From Cryobacterium glucosi (GTDB lineage: Bacteria > Actinomycetota > Actinomycetes > Actinomycetales > Microbacteriaceae), in contig NZ_SOFS01000008.1 in assembly GCF_004402235.1 (NCBI RefSeq), forward strand, positions 1-54,076: a DNA stretch of 54,076 bases, in the 5' to 3' direction. The translations under genes were made by a program, and so were the position numbers. Below are positions 18,388-26,269 of this stretch, one piece after another. The notes under the pieces were generated by a model. That model ran no database searches. It saw only the letters and a list, made by a program, of their open reading frames with translations, and was not told where the DNA came from. Within the stretch, counting starts at the first letter, position 1. Every line of letters starts with the position of its first letter.

Positions 18388-19379
18388 TGGGCTCTCCAGA
18401 GGTCGATGAGATCGCGGATGCCGGTGACCCCGTCGTCCGCGCAGCGCTGCTGCAGGGTGCGCACGATCTCGACCATCGCGAACGGGCGGGCGAAACTGGC
18501 GGTGCCGACCTGCACGGCGGACGCACCGACCGAGAAGTAGTCGAGGGCGTCGTCCGCGGTCTCGATGCCGCCGCAGGCGATCACCGGGATGTCGACGGAG
18601 CGGGCGGCGAGCCAGACCAGCCGGAGCACGATCGGCCGGATCGACGGCCCGGAGAGGCCGCCGATGACGTTGCCGATCGCGGGGGCGCGGGTGTACGCCT
18701 CGAGCGGCAAGGCGGGGATCGAGTTGGCGACGCAGACGGCGTCTGCGCCTGCTGCCTGGGCGGCCTGGGCGCACTCGGCGATCGAGGAGGCGAGGACGGG
18801 GAGCTTGACGATGATCGGCTTGTCGGTCTCGAGCCGCACCGCAGCGACCGCGCTCTCGATGGCGTCCGGGTCCGAGCCGATGTCGGTGCCGTCGCGGTCG
18901 AGGTTGGGGCACGAGACGTTGAGCTCGAAGGCGTCGCCTGCCGTGCCGAGGTCGCGCACGACGGGGGCGTACCCGGCAGGCCGGTGCGCGCCGACGCTGA
19001 TGATCACAGGCGGGCCGAGGGCGGCGTAACGCGGGTGCAGTTCGGCGAGGTAACCGGCGGCGCCGCGGCTCGGGATGCCGACGCTGTTGACCATGCCGGC
19101 CCGGATCTCGGTGAGCCGGTGCGCCGGGTTGCCGCCGCGCGGCACGCCGAAGACGGTCTTGGTCACGACGGCGCCGAGCTCGTCGACGGGGATGAGCCGA
19201 CCGAGGGCGGGTCCGAAACACCCGGAGGCGGGCATCATCGGGTTCCTGAGGCGCAGGCCGCCGATGCTGACGCTGAGGTCGACCGTGGCGACGGGGGCCG
19301 GGCGGGCGGCGAAGAAGGTGCGGCGGGCATCCGTCGTCGGCCGCGGGGTCTCGCTCAACTGGCCTGCCTTCGGGTCCAC
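18384..19379 (-). CDS. pyrD: dihydroorotate dehydrogenase, class 1B catalytic subunit
   Basis: 331 aa FMN TIM barrel. ELNVSCPN carries the class 1 catalytic Cys, VVTKTVF and MVNSVGI the orotate/FMN loops, and IPVIACGGIETADDALDYFSVGASAVQVGTA the phosphate site. With PyrK downstream it forms an NAD+-dependent enzyme of pyrimidine synthesis. A soluble class 1B pair is less usual in actinobacteria, which mostly use membrane-bound class 2, and no other pyr gene is near, so a related pyrimidine or analogue reaction is possible. Start GTG 19379 lacks a Shine-Dalgarno; a promoter lies just upstream. Confidence 0.86.
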   Translation of the reverse strand: MDPKAGQLSETPRPTTDARRTFFAARPAPVATVDLSVSIGGLRLRNPMMPASGCFGPALGRLIPVDELGAVVTKTVFGVPRGGNPAHRLTEIRAGMVNSVGIPSRGAAGYLAELHPRYAALGPPVIISVGAHRPAGYAPVVRDLGTAGDAFELNVSCPNLDRDGTDIGSDPDAIESAVAAVRLETDKPIIVKLPVLASSIAECAQAAQAAGADAVCVANSIPALPLEAYTRAPAIGNVIGGLSGPSIRPIVLRLVWLAARSVDIPVIACGGIETADDALDYFSVGASAVQVGTASFARPFAMVEIVRTLQQRCADDGVTGIRDLIDLWRAQ

Positions 19380-19410
19380 GGGAGGGAATATCGTCCCGTT
19401 CCGCGGTCCA

Positions 19411-19440
19411 ATTATCGCGTGCGTTTCCGTGGATGTTCAA
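19411..19440 (-). promoter_or_regulatory. putative pyrDK promoter
   Basis: On the minus strand TTGAAC (19440-19435), an 18-base spacer and GATAAT (19416-19411) lie about 31 bases before the GTG start of pyrD. Both hexamers are good matches for the GC-rich context. Confidence 0.6.
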
Positions 19441-19536
19441 ATCAGCCGTTCGCCGCCGCCATCCTCGTCCTCCCCAGCCGCGCGGTCTAGGCTCGACCCC
19501 AGCGCCGGTCACCCGGCGCGAGGAAAGGATCCAGTC

Positions 19537-21243
19537 GTGACGAGCCCCACACCCGTGACCGATTCGATTGCCGGCCCCGAGGGAGGAGCCCCCTGGTGGA
19601 CCTCGGGTGTCGTGTACCAGGTCTATCCGCGCAGCTTCGCGGATGCCGACGGGGACGGGATCGGTGACCTCGCCGGCATCCGCGGCAAGCTCGGCTACCT
19701 CGCAGAGCTCGGGGTGGATGCCCTCTGGCTGTCCCCGGTGTACCCGTCTCCGCAGCACGACAACGGCTACGACATCAAGGACTACGAGGACATCGACTCC
19801 GTCTTCGGTGACCTCGCCCAGTTCGACCTGCTCGTCGCCGAGGCCCACGAGCTAGGGATCAGGATCGTGATGGATCTCGTGGTCAACCACACGAGCGATG
19901 AGCACCCCTGGTTCCTCGAGTCGAAGAGCAGCCTGACCAACCCGAAGAGGGACTGGTACTGGTGGCGCGAGCCGAACGCCTCGAACGGTCCGCCGAACGC
20001 GTGGGGCAGCTTCTTCAGCGGCCCGGCCTGGACCCTCGACGAGGCGACCGGCGAGTACTACCTGCACCTGTTCGCGGTGCAGCAGCCCGACCTCAACTGG
20101 GAGAACCCCGAGGTGCGGCAGGCCGTCTACGCGATGATGAACCGGTGGCTCGACCGCGGCGTCGACGGCTTCCGGATGGACGTGATCAACTTCATCGCCA
20201 AGCGGGTCGAGCTCGTCGACGGGCCCGCCCCGTCGCGGGACGCCTCCTGCCCGATGGGCCCGCAGATCCACGACTATCTGCAGGAGATGCACGCGGCCGT
20301 GTTCGCCGGGCGCCCCGGTGAGCACCTCACGGTCGGCGAGATGCCGGGGGTGACCACGGCGGACGCCGTGCTGTTCACCGACCCTGCCCGGCACGAGGTC
20401 GACATGATCTTCCAGTTCGAGCACGTCTCCCTCGACCAGGGCGCGAACAAGTTCGACGCCCTCCCCCTTGACCTGCCCGCGCTCAAGCGGAACCTCGCTC
20501 ACTGGCAGACCGACCTCGCGGAGACCGGCTGGAACAGCCTCTACCTGAACAACCACGACCAGCCCCGTCTGGTGTCCCGGTTCGGCAACGACGCCGAGTA
20601 CCGCTACGAGTCCGCCACCCTCTGGGCGCTCGTGCTGCACCTGCAGCGCGGTACCCCGTACATCTACCAGGGTGAGGAGATCGGGATGACGAACGTGCGG
20701 TTCGACTCCATCGCCGACTACCGCGACATCGAAACGCTCAACCACTACCGTGAGGCCGTCGAGGAGTTCGACGGGTCACCTTCAGGCGTTCTCGCCGGGG
20801 TGCACGCGATGGGCCGCGACAACGCCCGAACGCCCATGCAGTGGGATGCGTCGCCGAACGCGGGCTTCAGCACGGGAACGCCGTGGCTCGCGGTCAACCC
20901 GAACCACACCGGGATCAACGTCGCCGCCGACCGTTCGGGCGAGAGGAGCGTGTTCCGGTTCTACCAGGAACTGATCCGGCTCCGGCACGAGAACCCGGTC
21001 GTCGCCCTCGGCGACTTCGGGCTGCTCGAGCCCGATCACGGGCAGCTCTGCGCCTTCACCCGCTCGCTGGCCGGTGAGACGCTCCTCGTCGTGGCCAACG
21101 CAGCGGATGCCCCCCTCGCCGCGCCGCTGCCCGCCTCGGTCGCCGCTCTACTCGCGACGGCCACCCTCCTCCTCGGCAACTACCCGCCCCAGGAGTCGGC
21201 AACCCTCCGCCCCTGGGAGGCCACCCTCTACCGCCTCCCCTAG
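19537..21243 (+). CDS. GH13 alpha-glucosidase (oligo-1,6-/alpha-1,4-glucosidase type)
   Basis: 568 aa, usual length. The catalytic triad is GFRMDVINF (Asp215 nucleophile), VGEMPG (Glu268 acid/base) and NNHDQPR (Asp341); NGYDIKDYEDID and DLVVNHTSDEHPWF are family regions. QPDLNWENPEVR is typical of exo-acting GH13 glucosidases/oligo-1,6-glucosidases. No signal peptide is present, so it acts in the cytoplasm on imported malto- or isomalto-oligosaccharides or trehalose-like sugars. Start GTG 19537 follows AGGAAAGG with 9-base spacing. No sugar transporter is adjacent. It is convergent with the amino-acid permease across inverted repeat A. Confidence 0.93.
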   Translation: MTSPTPVTDSIAGPEGGAPWWTSGVVYQVYPRSFADADGDGIGDLAGIRGKLGYLAELGVDALWLSPVYPSPQHDNGYDIKDYEDIDSVFGDLAQFDLLVAEAHELGIRIVMDLVVNHTSDEHPWFLESKSSLTNPKRDWYWWREPNASNGPPNAWGSFFSGPAWTLDEATGEYYLHLFAVQQPDLNWENPEVRQAVYAMMNRWLDRGVDGFRMDVINFIAKRVELVDGPAPSRDASCPMGPQIHDYLQEMHAAVFAGRPGEHLTVGEMPGVTTADAVLFTDPARHEVDMIFQFEHVSLDQGANKFDALPLDLPALKRNLAHWQTDLAETGWNSLYLNNHDQPRLVSRFGNDAEYRYESATLWALVLHLQRGTPYIYQGEEIGMTNVRFDSIADYRDIETLNHYREAVEEFDGSPSGVLAGVHAMGRDNARTPMQWDASPNAGFSTGTPWLAVNPNHTGINVAADRSGERSVFRFYQELIRLRHENPVVALGDFGLLEPDHGQLCAFTRSLAGETLLVVANAADAPLAAPLPASVAALLATATLLLGNYPPQESATLRPWEATLYRLP

Positions 21244-21263
21244 GCGTCTTGCCCCCGCCCGGC

Positions 21264-21326
21264 CCGCGAGAGTACGAAAATGGCCCCTTCAGCCACACGG
21301 AAAGGGCCGAATTCGTACTCTCGCGG
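21264..21326. repeat. long inverted repeat A (convergent intergenic)
   Basis: CCGCGAGAGTACGAA (21264-21278) and TTCGTACTCTCGCGG (21312-21326) are perfect 15-bp arms. The inner part, around GGCCCCTT (21282-21289) and AAAGGGCC (21301-21308), pairs imperfectly, so nearly the whole element can fold. It lies between the stops of the glucosidase and permease genes and may be a bidirectional terminator; neither side has a T tract. Confidence 0.85.
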
Positions 21327-21361
21327 AACGGATTGGCGGAAAGGGTTCGTCGCGGGAGGGG

Positions 21362-22894
21362 TCAGTCGCGGAGCGAGTTCTCCTCTCGGACGGCCTCGGT
21401 GCGTACGGTCTCGTCGAACACGCGCTTGGCCTCGATGCCGACCACGGAGTGGCGGCGCCCGTAGGCGAAGTACACGGCGAGGCCGATCAGGAGCCACACC
21501 GCGAAGCGCACCCAGGTCAGGGTTGTGAGGTTCAGCATCAGCCAGAAGCACAGCACGGCCGAGAGGATCGGCAGGTACGGGGAGAAGGGCACCTTGAAGG
21601 CGCGCTTGAGGTCCGGCCGCTTCTTCCGCAGCACGATCACGGCGATGCTGACGAGCACGAACGCCGAGAGCGTTCCGATGTTGATCATTTCCTCGAGGAC
21701 GCCCACGTTGGTGAGGCCGGCGATCAGCGCGACCGCCGTGCCCGCAATGATCTGCACCCGCGCCGGCGTGCCGCGCTTCGCCGAGGTGACGCTGAGGCCG
21801 CGGGGCAGCAGGCCGTCACGGCTCATGGCGAAGAGCACCCGGGACAGCCCGAGGAGCAGCACCATGATCACGGTCGTCAGGCCGATCAGGATGCCGACCG
21901 AGATGACCTCGGCGGCCCAGCCGGCTCCGACGGCGACGAAGGCCGTTGCGAGGGAGGCGTTCGGGTCCTGCGCGAGCACCGTGTACGGCACCATCCCGGT
22001 CAGTACGAGGCTGACGCCGAGGTAGAGCACGGTCACGATCGCGAGCCCTGCGAAGATCCCGCGCGGCAGGGTCTTCTGCGGGTTCTTGACTTCCTCGGCG
22101 CTCGTGGCGACGACGTCGAAGCCGATGAACGCGAAGAAGACGAGGGAGGCGCCCGCGAGCAGGCCGAAGAGGCCGTACTGGGCCGGGTGCGCACCGGTCA
22201 TGAAGGAGAAGAGGGACTGCATCCAGACGTCGCCGTCTCCACCCGTCGTCTGGATAGCGGCGGGGATGAACGGCGAGTAGTTCGCCGGGTTGATGAAGAA
22301 GGCGCCGGCGACGATGACGAAGAGCACGATCGCGACCTTGAGGATCGTGAAGACGCTCGCGACCCGCGCGGAGAGCTTGGTGCCGAGCACGAGGAGAGTC
22401 GTGAAGATCGCGACGATGACGAAGGCGCCCCAGCTCACGTCGAGGCCGAGAATGTTGATGGTCGCCGGCACGTTCCAGTGCAGGAGTTCGAAGACGCTCG
22501 AGAGGTAGATGCCCCAGTACTTGGCGATCACGGCGGCCGCGGTGAGCATCTCGAGGATCAGGTCCCAGCCGATGATCCAGGCCAGGAGCTCGCCGAGGGT
22601 CGCATAGGTGAAGGTGTACGCCGAGCCGGCGACCGGCACCGCCGACGCGAACTCCGCGTAACACATGATCGCGAGGGCGCAGGTGAGGGCGGCGAGCAGG
22701 AACGCGAGCGTCACCGACGGGCCAGCGTAGCTGCCGGCCGCCTTTGCTCCGACCGAGAAGATCCCGGCGCCGACGGCAACGGCGACACCCATGACCATGA
22801 GGTCCCAGGTGCCGAGGGTGCGCTTGAGATTGTGGCCCTTTTCGAGGGAGTCGGCCATCGAGGCCTCAATGCTTTTGGTGCGCCAAATGCTCAT
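21362..22894 (-). CDS. APC-superfamily amino-acid permease
   Basis: 510 aa with about 12 membrane helices. The start GTWDLMVMGVAVAVGAGIFSVG is the APC glycine-rich helix 1 (amino-acid carboxylate site), and FFAFIGFDVVATSAEEVKNPQKTLPRGI is the helix 6-7 signature of the cationic-amino-acid/YfnA-like branch. Cytoplasmic charges dominate the tail. The substrate cannot be told. Start ATG 22894 lacks a good Shine-Dalgarno; an 8-bp inverted repeat in the leader ends next to the start codon. It is 62 bases downstream of the alcohol dehydrogenase gene on the same strand. Confidence 0.92.
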   Translation of the reverse strand: MSIWRTKSIEASMADSLEKGHNLKRTLGTWDLMVMGVAVAVGAGIFSVGAKAAGSYAGPSVTLAFLLAALTCALAIMCYAEFASAVPVAGSAYTFTYATLGELLAWIIGWDLILEMLTAAAVIAKYWGIYLSSVFELLHWNVPATINILGLDVSWGAFVIVAIFTTLLVLGTKLSARVASVFTILKVAIVLFVIVAGAFFINPANYSPFIPAAIQTTGGDGDVWMQSLFSFMTGAHPAQYGLFGLLAGASLVFFAFIGFDVVATSAEEVKNPQKTLPRGIFAGLAIVTVLYLGVSLVLTGMVPYTVLAQDPNASLATAFVAVGAGWAAEVISVGILIGLTTVIMVLLLGLSRVLFAMSRDGLLPRGLSVTSAKRGTPARVQIIAGTAVALIAGLTNVGVLEEMINIGTLSAFVLVSIAVIVLRKKRPDLKRAFKVPFSPYLPILSAVLCFWLMLNLTTLTWVRFAVWLLIGLAVYFAYGRRHSVVGIEAKRVFDETVRTEAVREENSLRD

Positions 22895-22895
22895 A

Positions 22896-22948
22896 ACAGG
22901 GGGATATCCATTTCGTTGGGTACCCGCCCAGCCTACGACTCCCCCTGT
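22896..22948 (-). promoter_or_regulatory. inverted repeat in the permease leader
   Basis: ACAGGGGG (22896-22903) and CCCCCTGT (22941-22948) are perfect 8-bp arms with a 37-base loop. In the minus-strand mRNA the second arm ends one base before the permease ATG, so folding would hide the initiation site. It could instead be the terminator of the upstream dehydrogenase gene. Confidence 0.4.
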
Positions 22949-22956
22949 CCGGGGTC

Positions 22957-23934
22957 TCACGGAACGGTGACGACGACCTTCCCCCTGGCTTGTCCGGCGT
23001 GCTGGTAGCGGATGCCGTCTGCCGCATCCGCGAGGGGAAACGTCCGGTCGATCACGGGCCGGATGGTGCCGGCCTCGAGCAGTTTCCCGAGGGTCTCGAG
23101 GTCGTCGGCGCCCTCGGCGGAGACGACCCCGCGCAGGGTCTGCTTCACGAAGCCGGACAGCAGGAGGGCACGCAGCTGGCGGTCGATCCCGCCGAACACG
23201 GCGCCACCGCCCTCTCCGCCGACGATGACGAGGGTGCCGGTCGGGGTGAGCGCCCGGCGGAGCCGGGACAGGGTGGGATTTCCGGCAATGTCGAGGATCA
23301 GGTCCCAGGTGTTCCTTCCGTCCGCGAAGTCCTCGCGGGTGTAGTCGATCACCTGTGCGGCTCCGAGCGACCGGACGAGGTCGACCTTGCCGGTGCTGCA
23401 GACCCCGGTCACCGTCGCGCCGAGCGCCGTGGCGAGCTGGACGGCGAAGGTTCCGACGCCGCCGCCGGCGCCGATCACGAGGACCCTCTGGCCCGCCTCG
23501 ACCTTCCCGGCGTCGCGGAGGGCGTGCAGGGCGGCGCACGCCGAGACGGGAACGGCGGCGGCATCCACGAACCCGAGGTTCGCCGGTTTCGGGGCGAGCC
23601 GGTCGGCCGGGACCCGGGTGTACTCGGCGAACGATCCGGTGAGCGAGGTGCCGAACACCTCGTCGCCGACCCGGAACCGGGTCACGCCGGCCCCGACGGC
23701 CGCGACCGTTCCCGAGACATCCCGCCCGCGCACCCGGAGCTTCGGGGCCCGGAGCCCGAAACCGAACAGCCGGAGCAGGTAGGGACGCCCGGCCATCAGA
23801 TGCCAGACGCCGGCGTCGATCCCGGCGGCCTGGACCCGGACGAGCACCTCGTCGGCTCCGACCTCCGGCTCGTCGATGTCCTCGAGGTGGAGGACGTCTG
23901 CGGAACCGTACTGATTCTGGACGAGGGCCTTCAT
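22957..23934 (-). CDS. MDR-family NAD(P)-dependent alcohol dehydrogenase/quinone oxidoreductase-like
   Basis: 325 aa medium-chain dehydrogenase. The GroES-like N-domain is followed by the Rossmann motif VLVIGAGGGVGTFAVQLA. AALHALRDAGKVEAGQ and VIDYTREDF are typical of the zinc-independent quinone-oxidoreductase/reticulon-4-interacting branch; no structural-zinc Cys cluster is seen. It reduces enones or quinones with NAD(P)H by family analogy. Start ATG 23934 overlaps the XRE stop as ATGA, so it is translationally coupled to the regulator. Confidence 0.9.
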   Translation of the reverse strand: MKALVQNQYGSADVLHLEDIDEPEVGADEVLVRVQAAGIDAGVWHLMAGRPYLLRLFGFGLRAPKLRVRGRDVSGTVAAVGAGVTRFRVGDEVFGTSLTGSFAEYTRVPADRLAPKPANLGFVDAAAVPVSACAALHALRDAGKVEAGQRVLVIGAGGGVGTFAVQLATALGATVTGVCSTGKVDLVRSLGAAQVIDYTREDFADGRNTWDLILDIAGNPTLSRLRRALTPTGTLVIVGGEGGGAVFGGIDRQLRALLLSGFVKQTLRGVVSAEGADDLETLGKLLEAGTIRPVIDRTFPLADAADGIRYQHAGQARGKVVVTVP

Positions 23935-24215
23935 GATTCTTCTCCTGACGGGGTGAGGGGCGGGGTGAGGGATGGCGTCGGGTACTGGAACACGTCGTCG
24001 AGCGGGACGCCGAAGGCGTGGGCGATCAGGAACGCCAGCTCGAGCGACGGCGAATAGCGGCCCTGTTCGATGGCGATGATGGTCTGGCGGGTCACGCCGG
24101 TGCGGTCGGCGAGATCGGCCTGGGTCATCTCGCCGTGGGCGAAGCGGAGCCGCCTCATGTCGTTGGTGACCCGGGTCGGCTTCGCGGAGGTCGCTGACTT
24201 CGCCGGCCTCACCAT
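23931..24215 (-). CDS. XRE-family HTH regulator
   Basis: 94 aa. One helix-turn-helix domain: MRRLRFAHGEMTQADLADRTGVTRQTIIAIEQGRYSPSLELAFLIAHAFGVPLDDVFQY, close to the YgzD/YozG type of small regulators. A 19-residue N-terminal tail and a Pro/Thr-rich C-terminus add little. Its start overlaps the end of the membrane-protein gene and its stop overlaps the dehydrogenase start, so all three are one operon, probably autoregulated through dyads in the promoter at 24688-24716. Confidence 0.9.
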   Translation of the reverse strand: MVRPAKSATSAKPTRVTNDMRRLRFAHGEMTQADLADRTGVTRQTIIAIEQGRYSPSLELAFLIAHAFGVPLDDVFQYPTPSLTPPLTPSGEES

Positions 24216-24637
24216 TGGGGCAGGCCCCTCCGGTAGGCGACGAGCCGCGCGATTCCGCCGAGGACCGCCGAGAGCACGAACGCGAGGTACACCGCGTTGG
24301 CGATCCAGAAGTACGGCAGTTGCAGCAGGGCCATCAGGAGGGCGGCGACGCCGCCGATCACGACGAACGACTGGCCGACGGTGTCGCCGAACCGGGCGAT
24401 CTCGCGGTCGCGCTGGTCAGCCTGCCCGGCGTCCCGCGGCGACAGGATCGAGACCAGGATGTCGAGCACGATCGACACGACGATGGCGCCGCCGATGGTC
24501 CAGAGCAGCGCAGGCACGTAGGGCACCTCAGGGAGAGGGATGCCGTCCTCCCGGATCAGGATGAAGCCGAGATAGGTCGCGTACGCGGCGATCGCGGTGC
24601 CGAGCCTGATCCAGGCTCGCTTTTCCAGGGCTGACAT
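24209..24637 (-). CDS. small integral membrane protein of an XRE operon
   Basis: 142 aa with four predicted helices: about residues 10-29, 38-61, 85-105 and 108-128. A charged loop SPRDAGQADQRDREIARFGD lies between helices 2 and 3. Small membrane proteins of this shape are often encoded next to YgzD-like XRE regulators (DUF2178-like); membership is a guess. Start ATG 24637 follows AAGGAG with 5-base spacing and is preferred to an in-frame ATG at 24682. First gene of the operon; role unknown. Confidence 0.78.
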   Translation of the reverse strand: MSALEKRAWIRLGTAIAAYATYLGFILIREDGIPLPEVPYVPALLWTIGGAIVVSIVLDILVSILSPRDAGQADQRDREIARFGDTVGQSFVVIGGVAALLMALLQLPYFWIANAVYLAFVLSAVLGGIARLVAYRRGLPQW

Positions 24638-24687
24638 CGGACTCCTTGAGGGCCGTGAAACGGTGCGAAGTAAAGCTGACATGACTC

Positions 24688-24716
24688 AATGTAAAGAAAA
24701 TCATACTTCGTGTCAA
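24688..24716 (-). promoter_or_regulatory. promoter of the membrane protein-XRE-dehydrogenase operon
   Basis: TTGACA (minus, 24716-24711), a 17-base spacer and TACATT (24693-24688). Around it a CGAAGT/ACTTCG inverted repeat (about 24665-24710) and a directly repeated GTAAAG (24670-24675, 24691-24696) are candidates for XRE binding. The AT-rich patch stands out from the surroundings. Confidence 0.65.
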
Positions 24717-24759
24717 GGAAAAGCTACATCTTCGTTGCCGGCCCCCGGTTCGCGCCGGC

Positions 24760-25947
24760 TCAGTCCGATGCCCCGGTGAGGGACCACGCCGTGACGGAGA
24801 CCTCTCCGCCGGCGACGATGTCGAGGGTGCTCGGCCAGGAGCCCCGATCGAGCCCGGGATACAGGGCCGCGTACAGCGTGTAGGTCACGGGCACGTCTGC
24901 GGTCGCCATGGCATCCCAGCCGAGTCGGGTGATGGCGAATCCGCCGGCCGGGACTTCGATGGGATGGGGGCCGTCGTCGGTGGTCATGAAGGAGCCGCCG
25001 TGCACGAGCGTGACGGCGAGGTAGGAGCCGGCCTGGTCAGCGAAGGCGAGATCGGGGTAGCCGTTGAGCGTGCACGGGACGTCGCTGAAGTTCATGGCCT
25101 GGATCGACACGGTGCGGTGTCCGGTCGCGGCATCGGGATCCCCGAGCAGCACCGCCGTGTCTTCCTTCGTGCACCATCCGACGGGAGCCACCGCCGCGTC
25201 GGGAGCAACGGTCGGCGGGGGCGTGACCTGGACATCCGGATCGGGGACGGCGCCGAGGGTGTTGCCGTCGGCGAGGGCGTTCTCCGCCGCGGCGTGGAGT
25301 CGCTCGGCGCGGCTTCCGAATCCCGCCCCGAGGCCGGAGAGGACCAGGACGGCGACCATGATGCCACAGAGAACGGCGAGCGGGTGCCTGCGAAAGGGGC
25401 CGGTCGCGACGGGCGCAAGGGCGGCATCTGCGGTCGACCCGGTTGCGGAGGCGGGCACCCGGACCCGGCGCAGGGCGAGCAGGGCCGGCAACCAGCCCCA
25501 GGCGATCCCCCAGTATCCGCTGAGGAGCATGGACTCGCCGGCCGGATCGAGCACGAACGCCGCGCGCGACGGCGGGAATGCGGAGATGATCGCGCTGATC
25601 ACCCACGGGAGGGTGGCAAGGAAGCCGGTCAGCACGGCCACGAACCAGAGGGCGAAGAACCGGGCGGCGCGGGATCCGTCCGTCCTGTCCACGATCAGGC
25701 GCGCCAGGACCAGGTAGACCACGAAGACGCCCGCCGCTGAGGCGAGCGGTGCCAGGCCGGCCCACGGCCAGGACCAGAACCAGACGTTGCTCGGAATCGT
25801 CTCAGGCAGGAGGTGCTTCACGAAGGCGGTCGGGACGAGGCCGAACCAGGTCAGGAAGCCGAATGCGCCGGCGCACACGACCCACCATGCGGAGGCAACG
25901 AGGGCGGGAATCCAGAAAAATGGGCTGTGGCCGGGCCTTGTCATCAT
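24760..25947 (-). CDS. membrane protein with C-terminal DUF4232 domain
   Basis: 395 aa. The first 160 residues contain about four membrane helices, followed by a cytoplasmic Ala-rich stretch and a fifth helix near residue 190-212. The remaining 180 residues should lie outside the cell and form a DUF4232 domain: WCTKEDTAVLLGD...NFSDVPCTLNGYPDLAFAD..VPAGGFAITRLGWD. Two cysteines in it probably form a disulfide. DUF4232 occurs in many actinobacterial lipoproteins and is of unknown function. Two adjacent ATGs (25947, 25944) can start it. It is a single gene without evident partners. Confidence 0.82.
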   Translation of the reverse strand: MMTRPGHSPFFWIPALVASAWWVVCAGAFGFLTWFGLVPTAFVKHLLPETIPSNVWFWSWPWAGLAPLASAAGVFVVYLVLARLIVDRTDGSRAARFFALWFVAVLTGFLATLPWVISAIISAFPPSRAAFVLDPAGESMLLSGYWGIAWGWLPALLALRRVRVPASATGSTADAALAPVATGPFRRHPLAVLCGIMVAVLVLSGLGAGFGSRAERLHAAAENALADGNTLGAVPDPDVQVTPPPTVAPDAAVAPVGWCTKEDTAVLLGDPDAATGHRTVSIQAMNFSDVPCTLNGYPDLAFADQAGSYLAVTLVHGGSFMTTDDGPHPIEVPAGGFAITRLGWDAMATADVPVTYTLYAALYPGLDRGSWPSTLDIVAGGEVSVTAWSLTGASD

Positions 25948-26008
25948 CCGAGCCTACGTCACTCCCCCGTCGACGGGCCCTCTCTGCGCTGGCGCGACCG
26001 GCGAGGAA

Positions 26009-26269
26009 CTAGGGGTCGACGAGGGTGAGCGCCTGGCGTGGACAGAGGGACACGGCATCCGCTGCCGCGGCGAGCAGGGTGTCCGGGACCGGCACGTTCG
26101 AGCCGGCGCCGGCAGAACCGTAGCCGTAGGCGAGCGGGTAGCCCCAGTCGTCGCGGGCCAGCAGTTCCGGCAGGATCTCGGTGCAGAGCCCGCGGCCGTC
26201 GCACCTCGTCCAGTCGATGTGCAGGAGGGCGGCGGCCGGGCCGCGGGCCTCTGGGGTGCGCAGATTCAT
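26009..26269 (-). CDS. small ferredoxin of the ApbE/ferric-reductase-like operon
   Basis: 86 aa. Ligands visible are Cys23 and Cys29 (TRCDGRGLC) and a late LCPRQAL Cys. This three-Cys pattern resembles [3Fe-4S] ferredoxins of actinobacteria, although a [4Fe-4S] with an external ligand cannot be excluded. Its start overlaps the stop of the NuoF-like gene as ATGA, so it is the last gene of the operon and most likely exchanges electrons with that protein. Confidence 0.85.
   Translation of the reverse strand: MNLRTPEARGPAAALLHIDWTRCDGRGLCTEILPELLARDDWGYPLAYGYGSAGAGSNVPVPDTLLAAAADAVSLCPRQALTLVDP

Noticed and set aside
17467..19848. A 793-codon minus-strand frame ending as PyrK
   Set aside because: Only the last 306 codons are PyrK; the upstream part reads pyrD and the glucosidase in wrong frames. 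ATG 18387 coupled to the pyrD stop is the start.
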